Shown here: piece after piece, positions 19,149 through 27,817 of the stretch
Position numbering within the stretch: position 1 is the stretch's first letter
Layout: the number at the start of each line of letters is the position of its first letter
NCBI RefSeq assembly: GCF_006717045.1
Contig: NZ_VFPH01000002.1
Location: forward strand, 1,736,001 to 1,800,000
Direction of reading: 5' to 3'
From: Pseudonocardia cypriaca
GTDB lineage: Bacteria; Actinomycetota; Actinomycetes; Mycobacteriales; Pseudonocardiaceae
Length of the DNA: 64,000 nucleotides
Notes under the pieces: model-generated
The model's database searches: none
What the model saw: only the letters and a program-made list of their open reading frames with translations
Told to the model about the DNA's origin: nothing
Program-made: the position numbers and the translations under genes

Positions 19149-19201
19149 AGAGCGCGCGTCCCGCGTTCCTTACCGACCTTCTTCCCGCAGAGGAAACACG
19201 C

Positions 19202-19816
19202 ATGTCCACCATTCGCAGGTCCAACCGTGCCGCCATGGCCGGCACGGCGCTCGTCCTGTCCGTCGCGCTGTCCGCCTGTGGTGGGGGCAGCACCGCTCCC
19301 GCCGCCGCTCCTGCCACCATCCAGCCACCGGCCACCGCCCCGTCCGATGGCGGGGCGCAGCACAACGACACCGACATCCGCTTCGCCCAGATGATGATCC
19401 CCCATCACCAGCAGGCGCTGGCGATGGCGGAGATGGCGCTGCAGCGGGCGGAGAGCCCGGAGGTGAAGGCGCTCGCCGAGCAGATCCGGGCGGCACAGGA
19501 CCCGGAGATCGCCACCCTGAACGGCTTCCTCTCGGCCTGGGGCACCCCGCCCCTGGAAGGCGAGATGGACCACTCGGGGATGGACCACTCCAACGGGATG
19601 ATGAGCCAGGGCGACATGGACTCGCTCGGGGCCACCACCGGCGCGACGTTCGACAGGACGTTCCTCGAGATGATGATCGCGCACCACGAGGGCGCCGTCG
19701 CCGAGTCGGAGCGCGAGGTGGCAGGCGGCGCGAACGCGCAGGCCAAGCAGCTCGCCACCGAGATCATCAGCGGCCAGACCGCCGAGATCGAACGGATGCG
19801 GCAGCTCCTCGGCTAG
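19202..19816 (+). CDS. DUF305 lipoprotein
   Basis: This 204-residue protein has a lipobox signal peptide (LVLSVALSACGGG). Two DUF305 halves carry the family His motifs: MMIPHHQQALAMAE at about 62-75 and MMIAHHEGAVAES at about 158-170, with an MDHSGMDHS Met/His-rich stretch between. DUF305 proteins are ferritin-like helical bundles often linked to copper. ATG 19202 follows GAGGAAA. The stop overlaps the convergent TetR gene by 4 bases. Confidence 0.9.
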   Translation: MSTIRRSNRAAMAGTALVLSVALSACGGGSTAPAAAPATIQPPATAPSDGGAQHNDTDIRFAQMMIPHHQQALAMAEMALQRAESPEVKALAEQIRAAQDPEIATLNGFLSAWGTPPLEGEMDHSGMDHSNGMMSQGDMDSLGATTGATFDRTFLEMMIAHHEGAVAESEREVAGGANAQAKQLATEIISGQTAEIERMRQLLG

Positions 19817-20406
19817 CCCACCTCCAGGATCGACCGCAGGGTGGCGCCCAGGACGTCGGGCGCCACCCCTGCGTCGAGCCGGCCGCCGCTGACCTCGTCG
19901 GCCGCGGCGTGCACCGTGGCGTAGAAGGCCGCCACCAACCACGGCTCGGGCAGGTCGGCGCGGAACACCCCATCGTCCTTCCCCCGCGCGATCAGGCGCT
20001 CGACGTGGCGGGCGACCCGGTCGTGCTGCTCGCGCAGGGCCTCGGCGCCCAGCTCGGCGAGCGCAACGGAACGCACTGTCCGGTGCCGGTCCAGGATCTG
20101 CCAGGACGTGCTGACCAGGCGGTCCAGCGCGACCTGTGGCGGGTCGTCGTCGAGGCGGAGGCCGGTCAGCGCCTGATCGGTCTCCGCCATCACCTGGCGG
20201 ACGACGGCGTCGAGCAGGACCTCGCGCGAGGCGAAGTGCGCGTAGAGCGTGACCCGACCGACGCCGGCGGCCACCGCGACCTCGCCCATCGACGGCAGCG
20301 TTCCGCGGGACAGCAGGTCACGGGCCGCCGCCACGATCGCCGCCACGTTGCGCTCCGCGTCCGCCCGGCGCCGCCGCGGCTTCTCGCTGATCGGGTCCCC
20401 AGCCAC
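19813..20406 (-). CDS. TetR-family repressor
   Basis: This 197-residue regulator has an N-terminal helix-turn-helix (MGEVAVAAGVGRVTLYAHFAS, residues about 38-58) and a helical ligand domain. GTG 20406 is chosen because it lies 17 bases after the MFS stop; the frame remains open upstream but that stretch is out of frame for the transporter. It is the second gene of an MFS-tetR operon and probably represses the promoter at 21849-21872. Confidence 0.88.
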   Translation of the reverse strand: MAGDPISEKPRRRRADAERNVAAIVAAARDLLSRGTLPSMGEVAVAAGVGRVTLYAHFASREVLLDAVVRQVMAETDQALTGLRLDDDPPQVALDRLVSTSWQILDRHRTVRSVALAELGAEALREQHDRVARHVERLIARGKDDGVFRADLPEPWLVAAFYATVHAAADEVSGGRLDAGVAPDVLGATLRSILEVG

Positions 20407-20423
20407 CAGCTCAGTGTCCCCTC

Positions 20424-21833
20424 TCAGTGTCCCTGAGCCACCCCGTGCCCGTGCCCGTGCCCGTGCCCCGCCACGGCGTGCGGCTTCCCGCCGGGCACGA
20501 GGCCCAGCGCGACCACGGCCGCCACGGCGGCGACCACGGCGCAGGCCAGGTAGCCGCTGGTGAACCCGCTCGTGCCGGTGCCCGAGATGCTCGCCGCGGC
20601 CACCGTCGAGACGAGCGCGACGCCGATGCTCCCGCCGAGCTCGTGGAACGTGTTGACCACTCCGGATGCGACGCCCGCCTCGTCGGACGGCACGTTCGCG
20701 AGCGTCGTGGTGGTGGCCGCGACGAACACCGGCCCGATGCCGAAGGCGGCCAGCACGAACCCGGGGAGCACGGCGACGAGCACCCCGTCGACCGCGGGAG
20801 CCTGGATCAGCACGGCAGCTCCCAGCGCGGTGAGCAGCAGCCCGCCCACCGCGACCGGGCGGCCGCCGACCCGCCCGATCAGGTGTGCCCCGAGCTGCGC
20901 TCCCCCGGTGATCGCGAGCGCGACGGGGAGGAACAGCAGGCCGGTGGCCAGCGCGTCCAGCCCTCGAACGTGCTGCAGGTAGAGCGAGGTGAGGAAGAAC
21001 AGCCCGAGCATCAGGCCGGTGGCCACCAGCATCAGCAGCGTTCCGGACACGACCGGCCGCCGCGCGAGCGTCGCCGGGCGCATCAGCGGCGTGGCGACCC
21101 GGGACTCGATCCCCACGAACACGGCGTATCCGACGACCGCTGCCAGCAGCGCACCGAGGGTGAGCGGCGCTCCCCACCCGGCGTCGCCGGCGTGCACGAC
21201 GCCGTAGATCAGCAGCGCCGTGGCCGCGGTGACCGCGAGGGCCCCCGGCACGTCGACCCGCTGCCGCGCTCGGGCCGTGGCGTCCGGCCGGACGAGGCCG
21301 GGGACCAGGGCCAGCACCACGACGCCCACCGGGACGTTCACCCAGAACACCCACTGCCACCCCGGTCCGGCCGTCAGCAGGCCGCTGAGCAGCACACCCG
21401 CTGCGGCCCCCGCGCCGCCGATCGCCGCCCACACACCGAGCGCGCGGCTGCGGTCGTTCCCGTGGAACGCGGTGGTGATGACCGCGAGCGCCGCGGGCGA
21501 CAGCAGCGCCGCTCCGACCCCCTGCGCGGCCCGCGCTCCGATGAGGACGCCGCCCGAGGCGGCCAGGCCGCACACGAGCGACGCCACCGTGAACACGGCC
21601 AGCCCGGTCAGCAGGGTGCGCCGCGCGCCGACGACGTCGGCCAGGCGGCCGCCCAGGATCATCAGACCGCCGAACACGAGCGTGTAGGTGGTCACCACCC
21701 AGGTCAGCGCCTCGCGCCCGAGCGCGAGATCGGCGCCGATGCTCGGCAGCGCGACCTGCACGACGGTGATGTCGACGATCAGCGTGAACTGGGCGAACGC
21801 CAGCAGCGTGAGCATGAGCCAGCGGCGGTCCAT
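20424..21833 (-). CDS. MFS drug exporter (DHA2 type) with Gly-His tail
   Basis: This 469-residue, 14-helix transporter starts MDRRWLMLTLLAFAQFTLIV and has the DHA2 motif VVTTYTLVFGGLMILGGRLAD and an ARAAQGVGAALLSPAAL motif C region. Such pumps expel drugs by proton antiport. The C-terminus ends in an (GH)n run, GHGHGHGHGVAQGH, unusual for the family and suggestive of metal binding near the copper block. ATG 21833 has GGAGG at the right distance. It is co-transcribed with the downstream tetR. Confidence 0.92.
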   Translation of the reverse strand: MDRRWLMLTLLAFAQFTLIVDITVVQVALPSIGADLALGREALTWVVTTYTLVFGGLMILGGRLADVVGARRTLLTGLAVFTVASLVCGLAASGGVLIGARAAQGVGAALLSPAALAVITTAFHGNDRSRALGVWAAIGGAGAAAGVLLSGLLTAGPGWQWVFWVNVPVGVVVLALVPGLVRPDATARARQRVDVPGALAVTAATALLIYGVVHAGDAGWGAPLTLGALLAAVVGYAVFVGIESRVATPLMRPATLARRPVVSGTLLMLVATGLMLGLFFLTSLYLQHVRGLDALATGLLFLPVALAITGGAQLGAHLIGRVGGRPVAVGGLLLTALGAAVLIQAPAVDGVLVAVLPGFVLAAFGIGPVFVAATTTTLANVPSDEAGVASGVVNTFHELGGSIGVALVSTVAAASISGTGTSGFTSGYLACAVVAAVAAVVALGLVPGGKPHAVAGHGHGHGHGVAQGH

Positions 21834-21848
21834 CGCCGCACCTCCAAT

Positions 21849-21872
21849 AAGTCGAACAATGCTGTACGACTT
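21849..21872. promoter_or_regulatory. TetR operator candidate before the MFS gene
   Basis: Arms AAGTCGAACA and TGTACGACTT form a 10 bp inverted repeat with one mismatch around ATGC. It lies 16-39 bp upstream of the exporter start, so bound TetR would block the promoter. Confidence 0.7.
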
Positions 21873-22148
21873 AGAGCATGCCGGCTCGGGCCGGATTGGC
21901 AAGGGCCTTCAGGCGCGGCCGGTACCGGAGGTGGTGGATGTGGCGGAGCAGGCAACGCTGGGACACGCCAGCGATGCGCTGGCCCGCGTTCCGATGCTCC
22001 TATGGAGCTCCATTGGCTGGTCCAAGGTCTTTCGGGCCTGAGTGGGGGCGGCGTGGACCACGCGAGCGACGTGGCGGCGCCATCCACCAGGGCCACGCCT
22101 CACCAGGCCTTCGGCTGCCCCACGCTCGTCCAGGTCAACCTCCACCAG

Positions 22149-22323
22149 GCCTTCGGTGGCGCCGCGCATCATGCGGGGCCGCCCCTCACGCCTCAAGGGC
22201 GCTCCGCGTCGCTGCCGCGATCGCTACGCGACCCTTGATCCGCGAGCCTCTGCAGCCCCTGAGGGCCCGCTTCGCGGGCAGGCCGACAGGCCAGCCCCTT
22301 CGGCGCGCGGCGCCACCGAAGGC
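22149..22323. repeat. 175 bp palindromic-ended element, left copy
   Basis: Perfect 19 bp terminal inverted repeats lie at 22149-22167 (GCCTTCGGTGGCGCCGCGC) and 22305-22323. The interior aligns along most of its length with the reverse complement of the element at 23922-24102. It has no credible coding frame. The rest of 21873-22342 holds no gene, only shorter partial repeats of the CACCAGGCCTTCGG block at about 22101 and 22144. Confidence 0.8.
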
Positions 22324-22342
22324 GGTCTCGGCCACGTCCGCG

Positions 22343-23751
22343 GAGGTGGTGTACAAGATCGCCCCCGCGTGATCTTGGTGAAGGTTATGCGGTGAGCGCC
22401 TCGGTTGTCACCGGTGGCTCGCTGGTGGCCGGGTTGGGTTCGGTGGTGATGATGCGGATGCGGGACTTGGCCAGCAGTTCCAGGCCCATGTAGCGGCGGC
22501 CTTCGGTCCATTCGTCGCTCTGCTCGGCCAGGACGGCGCCGACCAGGCGGATCAGGGCGTCGCGGCCGGGGAAGATCCCGACCACGTCGGTGCGGCGGCG
22601 GATCTCCTTGTTCAGCCGCTCTTGCGGGTTGTTGGACCAGATCTGGCGCCAGATCTCGCGTGGATAGCTGGTGAAGGCCAGTAGCTCGGCGCGGGCCGCT
22701 TCGAGGTGTTGGGCCGCGTCGCGGAAGCGGGGCTCGAGGGCGTCGATGACGCGGTCGTACTGGGCGTGCACGGCGTCGGTGTCGGCCTGGTCGAAGATGG
22801 TGCGCACCTGGGTGGCCACGTGCGGCTGCGCGCTCTTCGGGACGCGGGTGAGCAGGTTGCGCAGGTAGTGGGTGCGACACCGCTGCCAGGCCGCGCCGGG
22901 CAACGCGGAGCCGATCGCCGCGACCAGGCCGGGGTGGGCGTCGGAGATGACCAGCTGCACCCCGGACAGGCCGCGGGCGACCAGTCCGCGCAGGAACGCC
23001 AGCCAGCCGGCGCCGTCTTCGGCGCTGGCGACGTCCAGGCCGAGGATCTCCCGATGGCCATCGGCGTTCACCCCGGTCGCCACGAGCGCGTGCACGTTGA
23101 CCACGCGGCCGTCCTCGCGGACCTTCACCACGAGAGCGTCGACCCAGACGAACGTGTAGGGCCCGTGATCGAGGGGGCGCTGCCGGAACGCGGTGACCTG
23201 GGCGTCGAGGTGGGTGGCCATCTCCGACACCTGCGATCGGGACAGCGACTTGACGCCGAGCTGCTCGGCGAGGCGCTCGACTCGGCGGGTGGAGACGCCG
23301 AGTAGGTAGGCGGTGGCCACGACGGTGACCAGGGCCTGCTCGGCGCGGCGGCGGTGGGTCAGCAGCCAGTCGGGGAAGTAGGAGCCCTCGCGCAGCTTCG
23401 GCACGGCGAGCTCGACGGTGCCGGCGCGGGTGTCCCATTCCCGGGCCCGATACCCGTTGCGCCGGTTGACCCGCTCCTGGCTGCGTTCGCCGTAGTCGGC
23501 GCCGCAGGCCTGGTCGGCCTGGGCGGACATCATCGCGTTCGCCAGCGAGGCGATCATCTGCCGGAGTAGATCCGGCGACGCGCCCTGCAGCTGCTGCTCC
23601 AACAGTTCGGTGACCTCGATATGGTGCGGTGCGGCCATCGTGGTGATCCTCTCGGTGAGTTCCTTGGTCGGTACTCATCAAGATCACGCGGTGGCCGTCT
23701 CACATCACGACGCCACGCCGCTCACCAGCGAGGGACTCGTACACCACCTCT
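22343..23751 (-). mobile_element. IS256-family insertion sequence
   Basis: A 1,409 bp element is bounded by 12 bp inverted ends GAGGTGGTGTAC (22343-22354) and its complement (23740-23751). A second internal inverted pair, CGCGTGATCTTG (22366-22377) and 23679-23690, lies just inside. It carries one intact transposase. I see no clear 8-9 bp target duplication at these ends. The flanking DNA on both sides is repeat-rich. Confidence 0.75.
22385..23638 (-). CDS. IS256-family (mutator-type) transposase
   Basis: This 417-residue transposase appears intact. The DDE catalytic residues are seen as Asp in FVWVDALVVKV, Asp in LVISDAHPGL and Glu in NNPQERLNKEIRRRT, followed by DVVGIFPGRDALIRL, all in the order expected for the IS256/MULE superfamily. 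The N-terminal region (GADYGERSQERVNRRNGYRAR) matches the usual start. ATG 23638 fits. No frameshift was seen, so the element may be active. Confidence 0.95.
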   Translation of the reverse strand: MAAPHHIEVTELLEQQLQGASPDLLRQMIASLANAMMSAQADQACGADYGERSQERVNRRNGYRAREWDTRAGTVELAVPKLREGSYFPDWLLTHRRRAEQALVTVVATAYLLGVSTRRVERLAEQLGVKSLSRSQVSEMATHLDAQVTAFRQRPLDHGPYTFVWVDALVVKVREDGRVVNVHALVATGVNADGHREILGLDVASAEDGAGWLAFLRGLVARGLSGVQLVISDAHPGLVAAIGSALPGAAWQRCRTHYLRNLLTRVPKSAQPHVATQVRTIFDQADTDAVHAQYDRVIDALEPRFRDAAQHLEAARAELLAFTSYPREIWRQIWSNNPQERLNKEIRRRTDVVGIFPGRDALIRLVGAVLAEQSDEWTEGRRYMGLELLAKSRIRIITTEPNPATSEPPVTTEALTA

Positions 23752-23823
23752 GAGGACGCAGCCGCGGTCTCACCTCCATGATCGAGGCTTCCCTCCCACA
23801 CAGAAACGGGCAAAACGGCCGAG

Positions 23824-23896
23824 GAAGTCGGCCACACACCGACTTCGGTGCTCACACACCGACTGCAATCGGTGTGTCAGCGCAGAAGTCGGTGTG
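23824..23896. repeat. Nested and mutually exclusive inverted repeats
   Basis: CACACCGACTTC (23835-23846) pairs with GAAGTCGGTGTG (23885-23896). Inside it ACACACCGA (23854-23862) pairs with 23869-23877. GAAGTCGG at 23824-23831 can instead pair with 23839-23846. The two folds cannot coexist, as in attenuators. No gene clearly uses it: it lies upstream of the transposase, outside the IS end. The rest of 23752-23921 shows nothing. Confidence 0.65.
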
Positions 23897-23921
23897 CGAG
23901 CGCAGGAAGATGCCCGACACC

Positions 23922-24102
23922 GGCCTCCTGGCGGCGCCGCGCGCCCAAAGGGCAGGCCCTTGGGCCTGCCCGCAAAGCTTGCCCTCAAGGGGCCGCAGAG
24001 GCTCACAGATCAAGGGGCGCGCAGCGCTCGCGAAGCGACGCCGCAGGCGCCCTTGAGCTGTGAGGGGCGGCCCCGCACAATGCGCGGCGCCGCCAGGAGG
24101 CC
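23922..24102. repeat. 181 bp palindromic-ended element, right copy
   Basis: Perfect 21 bp terminal inverted repeats lie at 23922-23942 and 24082-24102, beginning GGCCTCCTGGCGGCGCC. The interior aligns in reverse orientation with 22149-22323. It has no coding content. The pair brackets the IS256 element. Confidence 0.8.
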
Positions 24103-24184
24103 CTGAGAAGGCAACCTTGCGACAGGAGACCTTGACGCCATGACCCGGCGGTGCCGGGGGCACATAGTCACCGCGGAACGCGGA

Positions 24185-24219
24185 GCGGGCGCAACCTTCA
24201 CCGTGAAGGTCGCGCCCGC
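24185..24219. terminator. Terminator hairpin after the epimerase gene
   Basis: GCGGGCGC then ACCTTCAC pairs with GTGAAGGT then GCGCCCGC, with one mismatch in the middle. It starts 6 bases after the minus-strand stop at 24225 and could act in both directions. Confidence 0.65.
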
Positions 24220-24224
24220 CGCCG

Positions 24225-25148
24225 TCAGGCGCTCACCGCCGGGCGGGACAGGTGCCGGGCGTGCCACTCGACGGTGCGCTCGATGCCCGCACGCAGGCTC
24301 GTCCGAGCGCTCCACCCGAGGTACCGCAGCGCAGGCTCGGCGTCGGCGACGAGGTCGCGGTCGCCCGGGCGGTCGGGCAGCTGCCCGAACTCGGGCACGA
24401 CCTGCGTGCCGGTGACGGCGGCGATCAGCGACACGGCATCGCGGATGGACGCGAGGTCACCGGTGCCGATGTCGAGGACCCGGCCGAGCGCCGCGGGTTC
24501 GACGGCCGCGGCGAGCAGGGCGTCGACGACGTCGTCCACGTACACCCAGTCGATGCGGCGGGCGCCGCTGGAGAGCGCGGGCGCGGCGCCGTGGAGGAAG
24601 CTGTCGACGACGTAGGGCACCAACCGCGTGGTGTGCGGGTCGTCAGGGCCGTAGACCATCGCGAGCCGCAGGACGACGACCGGCAGCTGCGCGATGTCGC
24701 GGAACAGGGTCGCGTACGTCGTCGCCGCGATCTTCGACGCCGAGTAGGGCGACCGGGCGCCGGAGCCCGGCTCGAGGTCGGAGTGCTCCTCGAGCGAGCC
24801 TGCCAGCACGACGCGGCAGCCCGGGACGTCGGCCGCGGCGGCCATCACGTTCACGGCGGTCACGACGTTGTCGTTGAGCATCGGCACCACGAGCGAGAGG
24901 CTGCGCGCCCCTTCGGCCCTGCTGGCGAGGTGGATGACGACGTCGGGGCGCACGGCCTGCATGACCGTGTGGGTGGCCTTGGCGTCGGCCAGGTCCACAC
25001 ACCACCACCGGACATCGGCCTGTTCGCGGGGCTGGGTGCGGCTGGTGGCGTGGACGTCGGCGCCGCGGGCGATCAGGCGGCGGACCACGTGGCGGCCGAT
25101 GAAGCCACGGCCGCCGGTGACGAGGTATCGGATCGGTTCAGAGCGCAT
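24225..25148 (-). CDS. NAD-dependent epimerase/dehydratase (extended SDR)
   Basis: This 307-residue Rossmann enzyme has GGRGFIGRHVVRRL (dinucleotide loop), the catalytic YSASK tyrosine-lysine pair at about residues 144-148 and a preceding LAGSLEEHSD. Substrate is probably a nucleotide sugar, but specificity cannot be read. ATG 25148 is used because homologous folds start directly with the IRYLVTGGRG strand; the frame is open upstream. A membrane-protein gene ends 38 bases before it. Confidence 0.88.
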   Translation of the reverse strand: MRSEPIRYLVTGGRGFIGRHVVRRLIARGADVHATSRTQPREQADVRWWCVDLADAKATHTVMQAVRPDVVIHLASRAEGARSLSLVVPMLNDNVVTAVNVMAAAADVPGCRVVLAGSLEEHSDLEPGSGARSPYSASKIAATTYATLFRDIAQLPVVVLRLAMVYGPDDPHTTRLVPYVVDSFLHGAAPALSSGARRIDWVYVDDVVDALLAAAVEPAALGRVLDIGTGDLASIRDAVSLIAAVTGTQVVPEFGQLPDRPGDRDLVADAEPALRYLGWSARTSLRAGIERTVEWHARHLSRPAVSA

Positions 25149-25186
25149 GTCGAGGACCTTCGGGAAGAGGCTGCTGGGAACGGGGG

Positions 25187-25723
25187 TCACCACGCAGCCG
25201 ACGGCGGTCCTCGTCTCGCCGCCCGGATCGTCCAGCCGCACCAGCGCAGCATCGAGCCGCGCCGCCTGCTCCGCGCCGCGACCGCGCCGACCGACGGCGC
25301 GACCGGCGGGCCCACGGTGAGCAGCCGGACGGGCCGGGACAGCACGTGGACGAGCAGCTCGGTGAACCGGGCGCTCGCCGCGACCGCCAGGACGATCACC
25401 GCCGACACCGCGATCTGGACCGACGTGCCCGGCCCGTCCGCCGTGACGACGTGCATCAGCCCGTCGCCGCCCGTCGCGTCGTGGCTGCCCCCGATCTTGG
25501 TGGTGGCGTGCAGCGCCGGCTGCGCGACGAGCGCGCCCGCGACCGGGGCGAGGACGTTCTCGTGGCGTCCGGCCAGGTGCAGCCGCAGCACCGCCACCAC
25601 CGCGGCGACGATCCCCAGGCTCGCCGTGTGGGTCGGGTGCTCGTCGGCGAGCACGTCGAGCGCTACGGCCGCGGCGACCGCGAGGCCCGCGCCCACGGCG
25701 AGCGGCAACCGACCTGCTCCCAT
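25187..25723 (-). CDS. Small membrane protein of unknown function
   Basis: This 178-residue protein has about four hydrophobic segments (for example LAVGAGLAVAAAVALDVLA and VSAVIVLAVAASARFTELLV) with a central polar loop (HATTKIGGSHDATGGDG) and an Arg-rich tail. I do not recognise a family. It precedes the epimerase on the same strand and may be co-transcribed. The composition supports a real gene, but the start is not certain. Confidence 0.55.
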   Translation of the reverse strand: MGAGRLPLAVGAGLAVAAAVALDVLADEHPTHTASLGIVAAVVAVLRLHLAGRHENVLAPVAGALVAQPALHATTKIGGSHDATGGDGLMHVVTADGPGTSVQIAVSAVIVLAVAASARFTELLVHVLSRPVRLLTVGPPVAPSVGAVAARSRRRGSMLRWCGWTIRAARRGPPSAAW

Positions 25724-25834
25724 CCGCCCTCACCGCCTCACCGTCGCACCCGCCGTCTCCGGTCCGAGTCTGCGCAGCCCAGCTGTGACCACGCTGAAGT
25801 TCCCCCGCGGGGGCCGGGCTGGTAGTCAGGAACG

Positions 25835-26464
25835 ATGGCGGGCCCGGAGGACGTGGAGCGGCTGCGCCGCTACTGGGACGACCACTCCAGCACCTACGAC
25901 AGGCAGATGGCGTTCCTCGATCGGAAGCTGTTCGGCGACAGCCGGCAGTGGGTGTGCCGGCAGGCGGTCGGGGACGTGCTCGAGGTCGGCATCGGCACCG
26001 GCCTGAACCTCGACAGCTACCCCGTGGACGTGTCGCTGACCGGTGTCGACCTCAGCCCCGGGATGCTCGACCACGCCCGGCGTCGTGCCGCGGCGAGCGG
26101 GCGCACCGTGACCCTGCGCGTCGGCGACGCGCACCGGCTGGAGTTCGCGGACGCCTCGTTCGACACGGTGGTGTGCACCTTCGCACTGTGCGCCATCCCC
26201 GACGAGCGCCGCGCCGTGGCCGAGATGTGGCGCGTGCTGCGGCCCGGCGGGCAGCTGCGCCTGGCCGATCACGTCGTCAGCACGTCGGTCCCGGTGCGGG
26301 TGCTGCAGCGGATGCTCGAGGTGGTGTCGATCCCGGTCGGCGGCGAGCATTTCCGGCGCCGCCCGGTCCTCCACGTCCGCGAGCTGGGCTTCGTGGTCGA
26401 GCAGCAGGAACGCTTCAAGCTCGGGGTCGTGGAGCGGGTCGTGGCCCGCAAGCCGGGAGGATGA
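25835..26464 (+). CDS. Class I SAM-dependent methyltransferase
   Basis: This 209-residue enzyme has SAM motif I (VLEVGIGTGLN), a post-I acidic VDLSPGML, motif II FDTVVCTFALCAIPD and post-II RVLRPGGQLRLADHV, as in UbiE/COQ5-like enzymes. Substrate unknown. It is translationally coupled to the next gene (ATGA at 26461-26464). Confidence 0.9.
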   Translation: MAGPEDVERLRRYWDDHSSTYDRQMAFLDRKLFGDSRQWVCRQAVGDVLEVGIGTGLNLDSYPVDVSLTGVDLSPGMLDHARRRAAASGRTVTLRVGDAHRLEFADASFDTVVCTFALCAIPDERRAVAEMWRVLRPGGQLRLADHVVSTSVPVRVLQRMLEVVSIPVGGEHFRRRPVLHVRELGFVVEQQERFKLGVVERVVARKPGG

Positions 26465-26970
26465 CGATGGGACCACTCTCGATCCGCGATGCCGTACCCG
26501 CGGACGGCCCGGTGCTGACCCGGATGGTGCGCACCTCCGGCGCCTACGACGGCGAGTACCGCGTGGGGGTCGCCCCGCTGCTGATCGACGACGCCTACCT
26601 GGCCGCGAACCGGACCCGCGTGTGCGTCGACGACCGGGGCACGATCCTCGGCTTCGCCGGCCTGCTGATGCCGGGCCGCGGCGTCGACGGCGAGGCGGAG
26701 CTGGACTACCTGTTCGTGGCCGACGACCAGCAAGGTCGCGGCATCGGGCGCGCCCTGGTGGACGACGTGATCGCGATCAGCAGGCAGCTGGGCGTCGGGC
26801 TGGTCCACATCGTGTCGCACCCACCGTCGGAGGGGTTCTACCGATCGGTCGGGGCGGTGCGGGTGGGCGAGATCCCGCCTGCCGGCCGGGTCACCTGGTC
26901 CCGCCCGCTGCTGCGCCTCGAGATCCCGACGGACGGAACCCTTGCATCCGGTACCCAGGTACGGATTTAG
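26461..26970 (+). CDS. GNAT-family acetyltransferase
   Basis: This 169-residue GNAT domain has LDYLFVADDQQGRGIGRALVD, containing the acetyl-CoA pyrophosphate loop QGRGIG, and a C-terminal SEGFYRSVGAVRVG strand-helix. Substrate unknown. It overlaps the methyltransferase stop by four bases and so forms a two-gene unit with it. Confidence 0.88.
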   Translation: MTMGPLSIRDAVPADGPVLTRMVRTSGAYDGEYRVGVAPLLIDDAYLAANRTRVCVDDRGTILGFAGLLMPGRGVDGEAELDYLFVADDQQGRGIGRALVDDVIAISRQLGVGLVHIVSHPPSEGFYRSVGAVRVGEIPPAGRVTWSRPLLRLEIPTDGTLASGTQVRI

Positions 26971-27016
26971 CGTGGTGGCAGGGCTCGATCGACGGGCCCG
27001 GACGGAGGCGAGTGCG

Positions 27017-27328
27017 ATGAGTGGCGATGGATGGGCAGCGGTCGATGCCTGCACACTGCCGACCGAGGAGCAGCCGCTGCGCGAGGCGGAGTTCGACACC
27101 CTGTTCGCGACCGCCCTGCGCGGGGTGGAACGGCCGGAGCGGGGGCGCCTCCGCCTGACCTTCGACGAAGGCACCGAGATCGAGGACCTGATCGCTCGCG
27201 AGTCCTCGTGCTGCTCGTTCTTCGACTTCGAGCTCACCGCGACGGAGGACGGCGTCGTGCTTGACGTGCGGGTGCCGGCGGCGCGGGTCGCGGTGCTGGA
27301 CGGCATCGCCCGCCGCGCGGTGGTGTGA
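27017..27328 (+). CDS. Small conserved protein upstream of merR, with CC motif
   Basis: This 103-residue protein carries LIARESSCCSFFDFEL (Cys-Cys at about 64-65) and a DVRVPAARV end. Similar small proteins accompany MerR-type metal regulators in actinobacteria, from memory of genomic patterns; the function is not known. ATG 27017 is chosen over the open upstream frame because of GGAGGCG just before it. Its stop overlaps the merR start (GTGTGA). Confidence 0.6.
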   Translation: MSGDGWAAVDACTLPTEEQPLREAEFDTLFATALRGVERPERGRLRLTFDEGTEIEDLIARESSCCSFFDFELTATEDGVVLDVRVPAARVAVLDGIARRAVV

Positions 27329-27738
27329 GCAGGACGCTGCGGTCGGGGCAGCTGGCCGAGGCCGCCGGGGTGAACGTGCAGACGCTGCGCTACTACGAGC
27401 GCCGCGGCCTGCTCCCCGAGCCACGGCGGAGCCTCGGCGGGCACCGCGAGTACGGCCAGGACGCGGTCACGGTGCTGCGGGCCATCCGCGGGCTGGCCCG
27501 GCTCGGGTTCACGCTCACCGAGATCGCCGAGCTGATCGAGGTCGGCTCGCACCGCGGCCCACGACCGGGGCTGCGAGCCGCCGCGACCGCGAAGCTGGCG
27601 GAGGTCGAGGCGAAGATCGACCACTTGACGCGGGTCCGCGCCACCCTCACCGCGGTCGTCGAGGCGGAGTGCAGCGACCTCGCCGAGTGCTCGTGCGACC
27701 CGGCCTGCCCGATCCCCTTCACGGAGCTCGACCGCTAG
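27325..27738 (+). CDS. MerR-family metal-responsive regulator
   Basis: This 137-residue regulator has the winged helix SGQLAEAAGVNVQTLRYYER then GLL, a dimerisation helix, and a C-terminal cysteine cluster AECSDLAECSCDPACPIPF. The cluster resembles the thiol metal-binding loop of MerR/CueR-type proteins, so mercury or another soft metal is likely. GTG 27325 couples it to the preceding CC-motif gene. No mer reductase is in view. Confidence 0.82.
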   Translation: MSRTLRSGQLAEAAGVNVQTLRYYERRGLLPEPRRSLGGHREYGQDAVTVLRAIRGLARLGFTLTEIAELIEVGSHRGPRPGLRAAATAKLAEVEAKIDHLTRVRATLTAVVEAECSDLAECSCDPACPIPFTELDR

Positions 27739-27817
27739 GCCGCCGGTGCGACTCGCCCCGACCACGTGTCGAATCAGCCGCACTCCCGAACGTCGAGATG
27801 AACGAGGAGGGAATGAC

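Noticed and set aside
22335..23760. Target-site duplication of the IS256 element
   Set aside because: Bases next to the 12 bp ends (GTCCGCG and TGAGGACG) do not match as a direct repeat; ends may be slightly misplaced or the insertion old.
23824..23896. CRISPR-like repeat array
   Set aside because: The repeated CACACCGACT units are inverted, too few and not evenly spaced, and no cas gene is present.
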